Below are positions 1-41,495 of a stretch of DNA of 64,000 nt, piece after piece. Below the pieces are notes generated by a model. The model did not search any database. It saw only the letters and a program-made list of their open reading frames with translations, and was not told the origin of the DNA. A program made the translations under genes and the position numbers. Every line of letters begins with the position of its first letter. Positions within the stretch are counted from its first letter, which is position 1. The DNA is from Pycnopodia helianthoides (taxonomy: Eukaryota > Echinodermata > Asteroidea > Forcipulatida > Asteriidae), in the NCBI GenBank assembly GCA_032158295.1, contig CM063258.1:4174001-4238000 (forward strand), read 5' to 3'.

Positions 1-948
1 ACATGTACGCTAAGCGTAAAATTCTTCTTTTTTGGGGGGGGGGGGCAATGAGATTGACACTCCTGGCCTGCTTTAGGAGTATGTTGAGTGTTTGACAAAA
101 GGTGAGAAGAAATTTAAAGTGTGTTTCGAGATTTCGGATGGTTTTAATATTTTGTCAAGGTTGGAAATTTTATACTCAGGCTAGTAAATTTAGTAATTTT
201 GTATTGTTTACAACCTTTTTTTCTGAGATCAATGATTGTACTTTGCATGCCTGGCAGAAGGGCACACTAATGTCCCTCTACCGGGCATCTGGCGATTTTG
301 CAGGGCACCTACACATGTACAAGTAGTCCAGACTTGGTAACTGTCTCCACGGACCTCCGTGAAACTCTGCCCCTAAGACTTTGTTCTCTTTTCTAGACCT
401 GATTCAAGCTTTCTACACGCTAGTTATACTGTACCTTTCGGAGGGACTGAGACACAGCAGTGACAAGGCTCTAGGATTCCCTAGAGTAATGTCCTTCTGC
501 TGGACATCTGGCGATTTTACAGGGCACCTACAATTCCAGACTTGGTAGAACTGTCTCCACAGCCTGTGTGAAACTCTACCCCTAAGACTTTGTTCTCTTC
601 TAGATCTGAGGACAGGGACACGGCAGTGACAAGGCTCTTGGTTTCCCTAAAGTACTGCCTTCTGCCAGGTATCTGGTGATTTTACAGGGCACCTACAATT
701 CCAGACTTGGTAACTGTCTCCACGGACCTCCGTGAAACTCCACCCCTAAGACTTTGTTCTCTTCTACAATCCCGGCCATAACTCGTTGGGACCCCGCCCC
801 GGCCCCCGTTCAATGTTGGTTCACATTGAGCGGTCTGCGCTCCTTACAACATTGAGTGGGGGAGCGGGGGAGCGGATGTTTATTGTCATGTGGCCCAAGC
901 ATTTTGGCCGGGATTGTAGATCTGATTCAAGTTTTTGTTATACTGTAC

Positions 949-30515
<29,567 letters not shown>

Positions 30516-30756
30516 TTACATGTTTGTTTGTTCACAGTTACAATGGTATGTGACGTGTATCAAAAACATAACAGCACACTGTTTACTTACTGACAAATTT
30601 GCACTGCTGCACAATCACTTTCGCACTATACTCTTAAATGTTAGCCAATTTAAACACGTCTGCATGTTAATGAAAATGTAGTCATACGATCAATGCATCA
30701 CAAATAAAAAATAATGTTATCACCACGTATCCGGAATCCTCAAGGAAATCGTAAGA

Positions 30757-30873
30757 ATGGACGGAAATAGTGATGACTCTCTATCACAGTCAAAATGTAT
30801 TTGTTGTTTGCGTCCGCTATTAAATGAACGAACTGCATTATTTCATGTATTTACACGTACCCACCGGAAGTAA
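30757..30873 (+). CDS. Uncertain small open frame with CICC motif, possible first exon
   Basis: ATG at 30757 opens 38 codons (MDGNSDDSLSQSKCICC, LRPLLNERTALFHVF) before TAA at 30871. After a one-base shift the neighbouring frame continues NRLLDRFRCLSQRKSATIQ up to a possible donor AG|GTACCAG at about 30928. The Cys pair followed by a leucine-rich helix is faintly like the start of zinc-finger-associated domains. No downstream exon is visible before DUSP12. It may equally be a non-coding upstream exon or chance. Confidence 0.2.
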   Translation: MDGNSDDSLSQSKCICCLRPLLNERTALFHVFTRTHRK

Positions 30874-31197
30874 TCGGTTACTAGACAGGTTCCGTTGTCT
30901 CTCTCAACGAAAATCGGCAACAATACAAGGTACCAGTCTGTCATTACTTTATTTTTCAGTTTTCGTAGCGCCCTCTGTTGGAAAAAACTGGTCATCTTTT
31001 TCTTCTTTTTTCAGAGGAGGCAGAGGGGTGGGGGATTGAGCTCAGGTTATAATTTTCCTTACTAAGCTCGATTTTTCGCATGTTTATTAGTTCTTTTAAT
31101 GTGTTTAGGGTTGTTATGTCCTTGGTAGTTTGTTCCTGCTACTAATATTTAATTAAACTTATCAATATTGTTTATTTACTCTACGAAGTCAAGTGAA

Positions 31198-31585
31198 TTA
31201 AAGGGACATTACAGAGTTGGTTTGTGCTAACAAAACAGTTGCTGGCAGTGTAAGCATTTATGTAATCCACCATATACATAAACTGACAAACCTGTAGAAG
31301 TTTGAGATCGATCGGCCATCTGGATCACGAGAAAATAGTGAAAAACCGATTACACATTTGCATGAAATCATATAGGTTTCAACAAATGAATAAAACGCTC
31401 ACTGAGCGATTTATAAACTCCAATCGGAAAATTAGTTTATTCATTTCTCATCAAATATGGCATTTCAGACAGAAATATTTCGAAGGAATGTTTTCTACTA
31501 TCATCATCATTAGACCGTGTAAGTTTTATGTAAATCTGTGATCAAAAGTATATTTTACAATACCAATTCTGTAATGTTCCTTTAA
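31198..31585 (-). mobile_element. TTAA-flanked MITE, AAAGGAACATTAC family, inverted
   Basis: Reverse orientation relative to 5956-6352. Starts TTAAAGGGACATTACAGAGT and ends AATTCTGTAATGTTCCTTTAA. Confidence 0.8.
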
Positions 31586-32111
31586 GTTTTTTCAGGGCCA
31601 AGTTATCACAAGTACCATTGTTGACTAGAGGCGCGGCAGATGTTGCCTGGTGCCCAGCATATGTTTTGAAGGATAAGTACATTGTACCAGGTACTCTACA
31701 AATGATCCTTGTGACTGTGTGTGAACTTGGCCTAGTTCAAATGAATTAATAATGCAAAAGTTACCACAGAATTAAGTTCAAGTAAGTTTCTTTCTGTATC
31801 GATCAAAACTAAACAAAAAAACAAACGAACAAAGAAAAAACAACAAAAAATCATTTATCTGTCTGATGATGGTAAGTTGATAGTTTTGCATGTTTTATGT
31901 CCCTTTGGCTTTGTCATATGGGTGGGGCAAATACTCCCCCTTTCAATAAACTGGAACCAACGCCCCTACCACCAGAGACAGATTCTTGTTATTCTACCAA
32001 TGGAGGGCGCTATGCAAAACAACAAAGCAGGAAATCCACTGCACGCTTCCATTCTTGATCACTATTCAGCATGTGCATGTTTTGCTTTTTCAAAATTTAT
32101 ATTTAGATTTG

Positions 32112-35100
32112 ATGAAAATGGCAGAGGGAAGCCCTGATGACAAACCACGCCACATGGATGAGATCTGCACGGGTCTTTTCCTGGGCAGCCGAGACGCGGT
32201 CGTCACTCAGAGGGGCAACGGGACCTGCTGAAACACGCGTCACCCACGTCTTGTCGATCGAGTGGTCGAAACCAGACCTCTCTGCGTTGAATCTGAACCA
32301 CACGTTTGTGCATATTAATGATATGCCGTCTGCAGATATTCTGAGCAAATTTGAAGAGTGTATAGCGTTTATCGATGAGGCTCTGGCGTCTGGGATCATC
32401 CTTGTTCATTGGTTGGTATAGCTGGTATAATTTGGTTTCAATTAAAAAAGATAGTGGATGACGGCACAGGGGACTGACAGTAGTAAACAAAAGCAGATCA
32501 TTTAAAAAAAAAATAGTGGATAGTGATGACAGCACAGGTTAAGTTTACTCTACGCTATTTATTAAGCTGGCAAATCAAGTTATACATGGTTTTGTAGCAC
32601 CCTCTTTGACATGTACGTCTTATACTAATAGCCAACCCCATATAATGTTAAATTTCAAGCACCTTGTTACTCTTACAAATATTATTATGTATCTCAAAAT
32701 GTCTCATAAAAAATGCTCTGTTTTTGTCCTTGATCCACACAGTATGATGGGGATTTCTAGGAGTTCCACTATTGTAATTGCATACCTGATGCATAGAGAT
32801 AAGATAACATTCAAGAAGGCGTTTGATTTGGTAAAGGAGAAGCACCCGCGTACAGAGTAAGTATTGACGTTCACGCTCCTGCTGTAGCTCCATGAGTAGG
32901 ATCCACTTCCAAGCCCCATTTGTAGACCAGATGCTTCGGATCAGCTAGAAATCTGACGATGGAAAGCTTCTAATTTCTAATCAGGCTTCTGCCCAGGATT
33001 TCTTTAGTGGTGGAAAAATGTTTCCCTGGAAACCATTGCGAGATGGATCAGTTACACGGTAGATCATATAAATAGACTCAAATCAAAGAAGTGCTCAAAA
33101 TGAATGGCTTTGGATACCATTTTTACTGGTAAATACCCAATTTTACATTTTGTTGAAAACCTTTGAAAGGAAATTGCAAGTGTAGTTTTGAAATGTGGAA
33201 AATGTGTGGTGGTCGGAAACAGAGAAAATTCTGCCAGTGGTGGTTGGGGAATCCTGAGTGCCGGGCGGGTTTTCCGGCACCGAAGCCACCGACCACTGTG
33301 GGCAGAACCCTGTCTAATGTACATCAAGATTTCCCACAATGTGGAATCTTTTTTGAAACGTTCTGTTGTTTAGTGGAAAAATGTAATTGGTTTTAGCGTC
33401 ATTTATTTGTGCGCAAATCTACTGCCACCAAAAGTACATGCAGGAAGGATTTCTTGCTCCATCTCCCTAAAAAAAAAACAATCAAACAAGCTTAAAGATT
33501 TTATGCTGGAATATTGTTATATATAGAAAGATGTTAAAGGTAACGTTGCCTTAGATTGAGCGAGTTGATAATTTTGTTGGCCATTTTGTGGAGTCAAAAA
33601 CCTGACTCCACAAACTGGCCGACCATGTTAGTTCACGATGTAAAAGGAAAACCACGCAATTTCGAGGCATATTTGTGTGGATCATTGTATTCTACTTATA
33701 AAACATCTTTCTAACCATATATGCATTTTATAACAAATGGTTACAAATGCTTTTTATAGACCTACTCGCCCGATCCAAGGCAACGTGTACCTTTAAAGGT
33801 ATTGTACACTTTTGGTAACAGCTCAAAATCAGTGTCCACATTTTGTGTGATTAAACATATGCATGAACAAACAAACCTGTGAAAGTTTGAGCTCAATTGG
33901 TCATCGAGGTCACGAGAAAATAGTGAAAAGAGATCTTATGTGTTTTCTGTTTTTTCAAATTATCGCGCGCGATAATTACTATTGTTTTACTCGTTTCTCA
34001 GAAACAATAGCATTTTAGGCAGAAATATTTTAAGGAACCCTTTCTACCATTACTTACTTTAAATCATGTAAGTTATGTGTGAATCTGTGAACATTGTGTT
34101 TTTCGATCTTGCCAATAGTGTACAGGGCCTTTAAGCGTCAAGTGAAACTATTTGTATTTATACTGATGTTTATTTAATTTCAGACCCAACGATGGCTTCG
34201 TTGAAATGCTCTGTTTATTTGAAGCAATGGGTTGTCAGTTCTCATCATCACATCCATTGTATAGACAACATAGATTAGGGCAGATAGCTCCGGATATTCA
34301 AGGTACTGAAAATACCTTCTGGCTTATTAACTCTTTCGCTACGATGAGCCGCTCACAGCGGCTCACAGAAATGTCCCGTTCCCTACGGAAAGCTGCTCAC
34401 AGCGGCTCGTTGACGTCACTGTAGATACTCGGGGCATCCCCATGACGTGTGCCTGCATAATTTATGCCGTATTGCCATCTGGATGACCTCTGACCCTAGT
34501 TGCAGCGGCTTTGAGTTGCTGCCTTTGGCTTTCCATCGCACCAAGGGTATTATTGACACATTAGATGGCGGCGTCCAATAATCAATTCCGTACAAACCGT
34601 GCGAAATTCGAAAATTCTATTACGGAGTGAAAGAGTTAATTATAATAGTGGCTTCTTGTACAGCGCTCAAATCTGTCACTCATGGCGCTCCAACATTATT
34701 ATATTATTTATCCTGCGAGGTATGTGGAGCTATGTTTTGAAGTATGAGACCTTTTTTTCTTACATAGCACCATGTAATGGTTTACAAGGTGCTGTGGCGC
34801 AATATGCTGCCAATCAAACCAGGAACACCGGAGCAAACCCCTTCTCTTGCACTGGGTTCTTTTACGTGCATTACACAACACACGGGACTTTCGGCTTTAC
34901 ATAATGGTTAAGTGTTTTGCTCAAGGACGCAAGTGTCATGACCGCCCGGGACTCGAACCTACACTCTGCTGATCAGAAACACTAGAGCTTGACTCCGGTG
35001 CTCTTATCCGCTCTGCCACGACACACCGTTATTGATTGACAAGTATTTCTATCTTATTTCCAGCAGCGAAAAAGAGAAACGATATGCCAGTAAGGGCGAT

Positions 35101-38100
35101 GATGACATTATTGTAAACCGATGTTTTTGGTATTGAACTCCTTTTTTGGGGTTGTCTTTCTGTAAGAAAGATACAGTGGTGTGTTGTACCAAGATACAGT
35201 TGGTGTGTTGTACTTGTACCAAATGCTGGGTTGCAAGAGTACAAGATAATTATGACCAATGTTCCCAAACTGAATTATGATGTACTGACACAACAAGATT
35301 CCTCTGTTTCTACCAGCTGGTTCACAGTTACCTGAAGAATTCATTGCGGACGACCCCGCCCAGGAATCTACATCGACTGAAGCACAAATCGTCTACAAAT
35401 GCAGGAAGTGTAGGTCAGTGCGAACCTTCATATTAGAATAATTCAAAACTATTCCATACCTGACCGTCTCTGTCATCTTGCCTTTGACCTCGGTCCATTA
35501 ACAGCAGCCTGACCTGGTCACAAGTTTATAGAGCTGCTTTAAAGGAACATTACAGAATTGGTAAGAAAAAAACTTGTAAAATATACTTTTTGATCACAGA
35601 TTTACATAAAACTTACACGGTCTAATGATGATGATAGAAGAAAACATCCCTTGAAATATTTCTGTCTGAAATGCCATATTTGATGAGAAATGAATAAACT
35701 AATTTTCCGATTGGAGTTTATCGCTCGGTGAGCGTTTTATTCATGTGTTGAATCTATATGATTTCATGCAAATGTGTCATCGGTTTTTCACTATTTTCTC
35801 GTGACCCAGATGGCCGATCGATCTCAAACTTCTACAGGTTTGTCAGTTTGTGTATATGGTGGATTACATAAAGTGCTTACACTGCCAGCAACTGTTTTGT
35901 TAGCAAAAACCAATTCTGTAATGTTCCTTTAAATACATTTTGTACTTAAGCAGCTCTATGAAGTTGGGCCCTGGGCCCAATTTCATAGAGCTGCTAAGCA
36001 CAAAAATTTGCTTAGCATGAAATTTCTTCATTGATAAAAACAGGATTACCAACCAAATTTCCATGTGATTTTCAGGATAAGCAAACAACAGCTGAATACC
36101 AGTAACAAGCAATATGCAACACATGGAAATTTGGTTGGTAACCCTGTTTTTATAAAGGGAAGAAATTTCATGCTAAGCAAATTTTTGTGCCTAGCAGCTC
36201 TATGAAGTTGGGCCCTGGTCGTTACCTCGCAGTGGGTCCCCGTTCTGTTAGTCATTTTAACCTTTATAATGAACCCTCCTTCTTCATTGAACAGGCGAGC
36301 AGTTTTCTTTGAATCGATGGTTCTTGCACACATCACTGGGAAAGGCCAGTCTAGCTTCAGCTGGCACAAACAGATGCATCCTCATGCCGTGACTACATCC
36401 CCTTCGAGCACAATGGACTCTTCCAAATCGTGCACATCTTGTTTGTGGAACCAGTGAGGTGGATGGAACCATTATTGGTGGGGTCGTTAGAGGGAAAGGT
36501 AATACTTTAGTCTCGATGTCGGATGTTGGAAGAATACTTTGAGTCGTCTGAAAATTTCTCTTGAAACAAAAAAATGACATTCCACATTGGATTTGTTTCT
36601 GGTGACAGACCCGATACTTTATGAAGGAAATGGAGGCAATTGCCCCCATGCCCAAGGTCATTGCCTCAGTGCATTTTGAAATTCACTTATGGCATTTAAG
36701 AGTGTCTCAAAGGGTCTGGCACATTCTAGGCGCAAAAGCACGTTCCTGTCGGCACATACCCGCAATCCATTGGACCGTCAGAACGTTCTGCTGGACGTGC
36801 CGAAGTACGGGAGCAATCCTACACGCATTGGAACATTCTGGCGGTCCAATGGAACGGTCCATGAGTACACGCTGGAATACTTATCCGATCCAATCAGAAC
36901 AATCCTTACAGTTTCGTTTTTTAGGACGCTCCTTAACCGTGCCCTTCTAAGAAGGCTGTGACTGGCCTGCAATGACATTTTATCCCAGGCTGTACTTTGG
37001 AAATCCATCAAATTCTTCCCTCTAGAAAACATTTTTTTTTTTTTTTTTTAAACCCTGGATTGAGTAGTTTTCCCTTTTTTCCAGCTCTCCTGTCCAAAGT
37101 GTTCTTCACGCCTGGGATCTTTCAACTGGTCGGGTAAGTTATGCTGTCAATATTTTCTTTCAATTTGGGGTTGAACAAAGACAAACTTTTCTTTTAAATC
37201 AACAAAATATTCACAGCTGTAAGTTCCCAATGATGCACCTTCAAAGCAAAAAAAACACTCCCGCAAAAACGTTTTTGGTTTACTCTCATGCCAGATTAAA
37301 CTCTGTGCTTTCCAAGTTCTGCAGAAATCAAACCCACTGGCAACTCGGGTGGGATTCAAACCCACAACATTAGCAATCTACAGCAGGGACTACCCCCTAG
37401 ACCACCAAGCGGATCCAATGACCAGAGGCCAGTTCACATCCCACCAAAATAACATTGCTTATAAGTTCATCTGGATTGTTAATAAATCATGGATTATGAG
37501 GTTTGTGTTTTCAAATTAAAAATAAATGTAGATGTTACTTACATATTATTTTAGTTCTGTTTCACTCCAAAGCTAGGAGTTGTCAGACTGGCAACCATGT
37601 CCAATGCTCAGCTGCCTTTTGTACCCTTTCGTGGTCGTCAAAGAGTGCATTGAGGTTTGGAATGACGATGGGGCTTACAAGCTCCAGGACATTGATGACC
37701 AACTAGTCCAAACCACACCTGAAATGACGACCTCTTTGAAGACCAAGAAAGGATATAAAAGGCAGTTGATTATTGGATATGATTGCCAGTCTGACCATGG
37801 TCTTACGAAGCTTCTAGCTTAGGAGTGAAACGTAACCAAAATAATAAGCAAGTAGCATTTACATCTGTTTGGATTTGAAAAAAAAAAACACTTTATAATC
37901 CAAGTCTTTGCTTATTTTGTTATAATTCACAATACAATTATGACAACCACATAAATCAACAAAATGCTCCCAATGATGCACCTTCAAAGTAAAAAACACT
38001 CCCACAAAAACATTTTGGTTTACCCTCATGCCAGATAAAACTCTGTGCTTTCCAAGTTCTGCAGAAATCAAACCCACTGGCAACTCAGGTGGGATTCAAA

Positions 38101-38264
38101 CCCACAATCTGGCAAGAAAGATAATGAAGTTTTTTTGTGAATTTGTTTCAGGTCTTCAGTGCTCTTGTGGTGCCTGGGTTACCCCAGCATTCCAAATTCA
38201 TCAAAACAGAGTGGATAAATCAATGAAATGCCAAACGGTCCTTCAAAAGGGATCCACAACATGA
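32112..38264 (+). CDS. DUSP12: Dual-specificity phosphatase 12 (YVH1 type), complete, 7 exons
   Basis: DUSP12/YVH1 is a Cys-dependent protein phosphatase with a C-terminal zinc-binding domain; the yeast protein acts in late 60S ribosome maturation. Exons: 32112-32411, 32743-32856, 34184-34302, 35317-35413, 36295-36498, 37085-37133, 38152-38264. The catalytic loop is split by intron 1: VH at the end of exon 1 joins to CMMGISRSS, giving HCx5R. Asp of NDMPSADI is the likely general acid. The zinc domain has YKCRKCRR, CTSC, LSCPKCSSRLGSFNW and CSCGAWVTPAFQIHQNRVD. All junction phases fit. The total is about 331 codons, near the human length of 340. Three one-base shifts are needed: about 32203 and 32238 (both in exon 1, around HSEGQRDLLKHA) and about 36441 (CTSC-F-VEPVRWMEP). 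ATG 32118, in the context AAAATGG, is an equally good start. Confidence 0.9.
32986..33308 (+). mobile_element. MITE with TTCTGCCC ends, copy B, in DUSP12 intron 2
   Basis: Same sequence as 28123-28439 with small indels. Begins CTTCTGCCCAGGATTTC and ends CCACTGTGGGCAGAAC. Confidence 0.75.
33534..33796. mobile_element. TTAA-flanked MITE
   Basis: TTAAAGGTAACGTTGCCTTA at the left and AAGGCAACGTGTACCTTTAA at the right. An internal hairpin TTTGTGGAGTCA...TGACTCCACAAA is at 33577-33613. Confidence 0.75.
33793..34134. mobile_element. TTAA-flanked MITE abutting the previous one
   Basis: Starts TTAAAGGTATTGTACACTTT and ends GTGTACAGGGCCTTTAA. It shares the TTAA at 33793-33796 with its neighbour and is related, inverted, to 10883-11246. 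Confidence 0.75.
34650..35026 (-). repeat. tRNA-derived SINE, reverse, in DUSP12 intron 3
   Basis: Body ACATAGCACCATGTAATGG and TTCTTTTACGTGCATTACAC, with the reversed head GGACTCGAACC and TTATCCGCTCTGCCACGACA. It is the reverse relative of 5151-5588. Confidence 0.8.
35514..35973. mobile_element. GGGCCC-type MITE split by a TTAA MITE
   Basis: The outer left piece is CACAAGTTTATAGAGCTGC, the outer right piece is ACTTAAGCAGCTCTATGAAG-TTGGGCCCTGG, and everything between is the inserted element 35539-35932. Confidence 0.7.
35539..35932 (+). mobile_element. TTAA-flanked MITE, AAAGGAACATTAC family, nested
   Basis: TTAA at 35539-35542 and 35929-35932, with inverted ends AAGGAACATTACAGAATTGG and its complement. 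It is very similar to 5956-6352 in the same orientation. Confidence 0.85.
35971..36218. mobile_element. Fold-back GGGCCC MITE
   Basis: Both halves are inverted copies: CTGGGCCCAATTTCATAG...GAAATTTCTTCATTGATAAA versus TTTATAAAGGGAAGAAATTTC...TATGAAGTTGGGCCCTGG. The left end overlaps the right end of the preceding element. Confidence 0.7.
36700..36960. repeat. Short inverted-repeat segment in DUSP12 intron 5
   Basis: CATTGGACCGTCAGAACGTT at about 36769 is answered by AACATTCTGGCGGTCCAATG at about 36832. No open frame of interest; it may be a fragment of an unlisted MITE. Confidence 0.4.
37165..38110. repeat. Two direct copies of a tRNA-like repeat flanking part of DUSP12 intron 6
   Basis: AATGATGCACCTTCAAAG, TTTCCAAGTTCTGCAGAAAT and GGTGGGATTCAAACCCACAA occur at 37230-37365 and 37970-38105. 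The first copy also has CTAGACCACCAAGC, a reversed tRNA 5' part. Confidence 0.6.
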
Positions 38265-39377
38265 GGATGTATAGCGTTCCGACCATAGCTACCGCCGAAG
38301 CCACCACTTTGGACACGCCCAATAATGTTCAAAGAAAGAATGTCCTTTCGATGTATTTTCTTTTTGACAAAGTACAACATGGCTTGATTTCACAAAGGTA
38401 ATTGTCAAAGACCAGTATTCTCACTTGGTGTATCCAAACATGTATGCAATAACAAACCTGTGCAAATTTTGGATCAATTGGTAATATCCAAGTTGCAAGA
38501 AAATAGTGAAAGAAAAAACGTCCTCGTTGCACCGAATTGTGTGCTTTCAGATGCATGAGAAAGGCTTCATGCCTGAAGCTCTTCTCAGATTCAAATATTT
38601 TGTTGAAAAATTATCTCAAAAACTTCCTAACTTCAAAGGGGGTCGTTTCTAACAATGTTTTATACTATCAACAGCTCTTCGGTGCTCTTTACCAAGTAAG
38701 TTTTCATGGTTTTCAGTAACTTGTGAAGTAATTACCAAAAGTACACCCTGTGTTTAAGATAAGTTTTAACTTTTCAATAATGCCAGAGTGATTCGTCTTG
38801 TGACATCACACTTTGCTTATCAACTAAGATTGTTACACATATGTTAAAATCAATCCTCTTAGCTCTTTGTGAAATCGGCCCCTGGACCTAGAAAGGAACA
38901 GGTAAGGGCGGAACAACAGTTAAGGCTTAAATTGAAATGATACAAGTCATGCACTGGAAAAAGGAACATTTTTTATCTAAAGATATTTAAATTTAACAAA
39001 ACCATATGCGATATTTTCGGAATTGTTTATAATAAGATCGGCTGGAAAAGTTCTTGGTTACAAATGACATGGTTGAATGTTGCCAATAGGGAGAGTATGG
39101 CATTTTACACTGTTTAATGCCAGCCAAGATGCTGTAATAAAACAAAATGATCAAGTGTGCAAACCTTTAAAAAACTTTGTCAATTTGTATCTTATTTTAG
39201 AGTAAACTTTTAAAACACAAGTCTTGAGTCACCGAGTGTTGATTGAGTCGTGTGAAGAAAAATTGAAAGTACATCTGGTAATATTTTGTTGTGTTGTGGC
39301 CCCATAGGAACAAAATGTCCAGAGCAAGTTAAGCTTTCGGTGGTCACCGCTATCGCAAAGTAAACATTTATCGGTAC

Positions 39378-39590
39378 TTCACCCAGGGGTATAAACGGGT
39401 ACCTGCGAGGGTAGAGGTTGATAGTGTTTGAAAAAACCTTCGCAGCGCCACAGCAGCCCGGGCTGTATACTCCCCAGGGAGCTGAGAAAGATTACAGGAA
39501 TGCTATTGGCCCAATGACCAGGGTGTTAATGTAAAGTGCATTGATACGTTGTTGTAAAATACGCTATATAAGAACTAGTTATTATTATTA
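39378..39590 (+). repeat. 5'-truncated tRNA-SINE, second subfamily
   Basis: CCAGGGGTATAAACGGGTACC, TGTATACTCCCCAGGGAGCT and the tail GCTATATAAGAACTAGTTATTATT. It is the reverse complement of the body of 19160-19506. Confidence 0.6.
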
Positions 39591-40329
39591 TCACTTTAAT
39601 GCTACGCTGCATATCGCGGTATTTTGCACTAAGGCCTTAAGGATGGCCGATGTACCCCATAGGCAAACCAATGCCAGATGAGAACGAACAGGTCCGATCA
39701 TCACGACCATACTGTACTGACTGGGCAGTGGTGTAACTAGGGAGGAGGGGGGTGAACATCCCCTCCCCCCTCCCCTATTGATGCTATTTGAGTGCTTGTG
39801 CCACACTTGGGTTTTTTCCATGGCTTTTCTACCGAGTCGCCTGTAAAAAGACTGTCTCCTCATCATGTTTAGACATTTAAAAATTGTTCCCGAGCACAAG
39901 CAGGCAGGTATGGAAATTTGTAATTTTGACGTCTAGTACCACCGGCATGCAACCCTTAAGTCTCTGTAGAGTTCAACAGTTTTTTTCTTGGCCAGTTGAA
40001 TTCCTTCTTGTTCGTCACTTATGTTGAAATTTGCAAGACAAGTGGCAGTGGGATGCGCCATTTTTTATTGTCACCTTTGTCTTTGGAGGGTGCACATTTT
40101 GGGCAGAGATTACTGTCAATGCTTTCTTGGGTTGTCACATTTTCACTCGACAACATCTCTCTTGTCTGCGTTGCTGAAACAAAGTTTTTTTGGGGCGACA
40201 GTGTCTCAGAAATTTATTATACTGTCGATCCACTTCAATAGCCACTGCCCTGATCTCTCCCTTTCGCATCCTTGTAGTTCGTGAAGGTCTTTCACAAGCT
40301 TTCTCTTTTTCGGTCATTTTCTGTTCATT

Positions 40330-41024
40330 TTCAATAATCATAAAAGCCCATAATTTGTTCGCACTCTTCCTGCATTTTGTGAGGGAACAGCTGTATCCAT
40401 TGAAGATGGAGGCCTCCTTGCACACCAGCAGCAGCAATTGCAGTGTTTGTAAAGGCCAACTTGGAACGCCACGTTTTGGACGGCAGTGCGTCGTCCTCTC
40501 CTTGTTCGAGGAATAGATGTGTCCAGTCTGTTCTTGTCGGTGTGGAACCCACACTTTCGGCATGCAATCATCTCGGCCGCGGCACGAACCCTACGCTCCT
40601 CTGCACCAGCGACGAGTTGGGGGACGACCATTGGCTGCATTCAGGATTTGCTCGTTGGGGACCTAGCGCAGCATCCACTCCTAAGTTCATTGCAGAACCG
40701 AGTTTGACATTATTAGCATTTTGCACTGTTTGTGATGGGAGTTTTACCGAAGAGAAGGCCAACGGAACACTCACCTGAAATCCACACAAAGAATTACAGA
40801 ATTTATGCTTTATGTGAGCAGGAAATTTGCGTAAACATTGTCGGTGACGGAGATACGCCAGTCCACTCACCTGTTGACTTGTCTTGGCACTCCGTTGAGT
40901 AGTGTCTCACTGACATTGCCAACCCGCTGTCAAGCCGTCTTGCCCATCGAGTTGTCCAACTGTCGAGTTGTCTCATCGGGTCTCGTGGTCCTAGAACTGT
41001 GAGGTTAGGACTATAGGAGTACAC
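40330..41024 (-). CDS. Possible unidentified gene, divergent to TTLL11
   Basis: On the minus strand, ATG at about 40977 (or 41024) starts a basic, Ser/Arg-rich leader (MRQLDSWTTRWARRL, MSVRHYSTECQDKST) that looks like a mitochondrial presequence and ends at CAACAG|GTGAGT. A TTTGTGTGGATTTCAG acceptor near 40780 precedes an open stretch (VSVPLAFSSVKLPSQTVQ, GSAMNLGVDAALGPQ). A neighbouring frame then contains EERRVRAAAEMIACRKCGFH. The frames do not join without one-base shifts, and I do not recognise the protein. The composition suggests coding sequence but the call is weak. Confidence 0.25.
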
Positions 41025-41495
41025 ACTCCTCCAAAGTGAGATTTACACAAGTTTTGTACCGGCAAGTTTACTAGAAGTTACTTCCTGTTAGTTAACAACC
41101 AGAACATTAGGAATTTCCCCTTTAATTTAAGTCTAATTTTTCCCTCTTTCTTTCAATGGATTGTGTCCACGCGCACCGCCATTATACTACAGAGTTTGAG
41201 TACACCACAATGCCATGCTCCAATTCGAAATAGATTTCCAACCGCTCCTCCTGCGCTCCAACTAAAATAGCGCCACCATGCGTTGTCACTGTTACCTCTT
41301 TGCAACAAACTCAGCGGTTCGATTCCCTGTCTTCGTATACCCGTTTTACACGACACTGTGGTTGCGAACCAATCTAGTAAACAATTTATATGACAACCAA
41401 AAGTTTTGACTTGGGAATGCGGAGTCGATGAGTAGCCTAACGTTAGGTTGAGAAGACCTACATTTTAAAGGAAAACAACATGACAAGATATAAAT

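Larger units (their letters stand above)
38265..41495. other. Intergenic region DUSP12-TTLL11
   Basis: Holds a degraded TTAA-type MITE (about 38390-38755, with AATTGTCAAAGACCAGTATT and TAACAAACCTGTGC), AATAAA near 39134 that could end the DUSP12 transcript, a truncated SINE at 39378-39590, and the weak minus-strand gene candidate at 40330-41024. I see nothing else. Confidence 0.5.

Noticed and set aside
40135..40563. 142-codon minus-strand frame with a basic C-terminal part
   Set aside because: Low-complexity basic composition, no recognisable domain, and its frame conflicts with neighbouring coding-like frames. I kept only the broader weak candidate.
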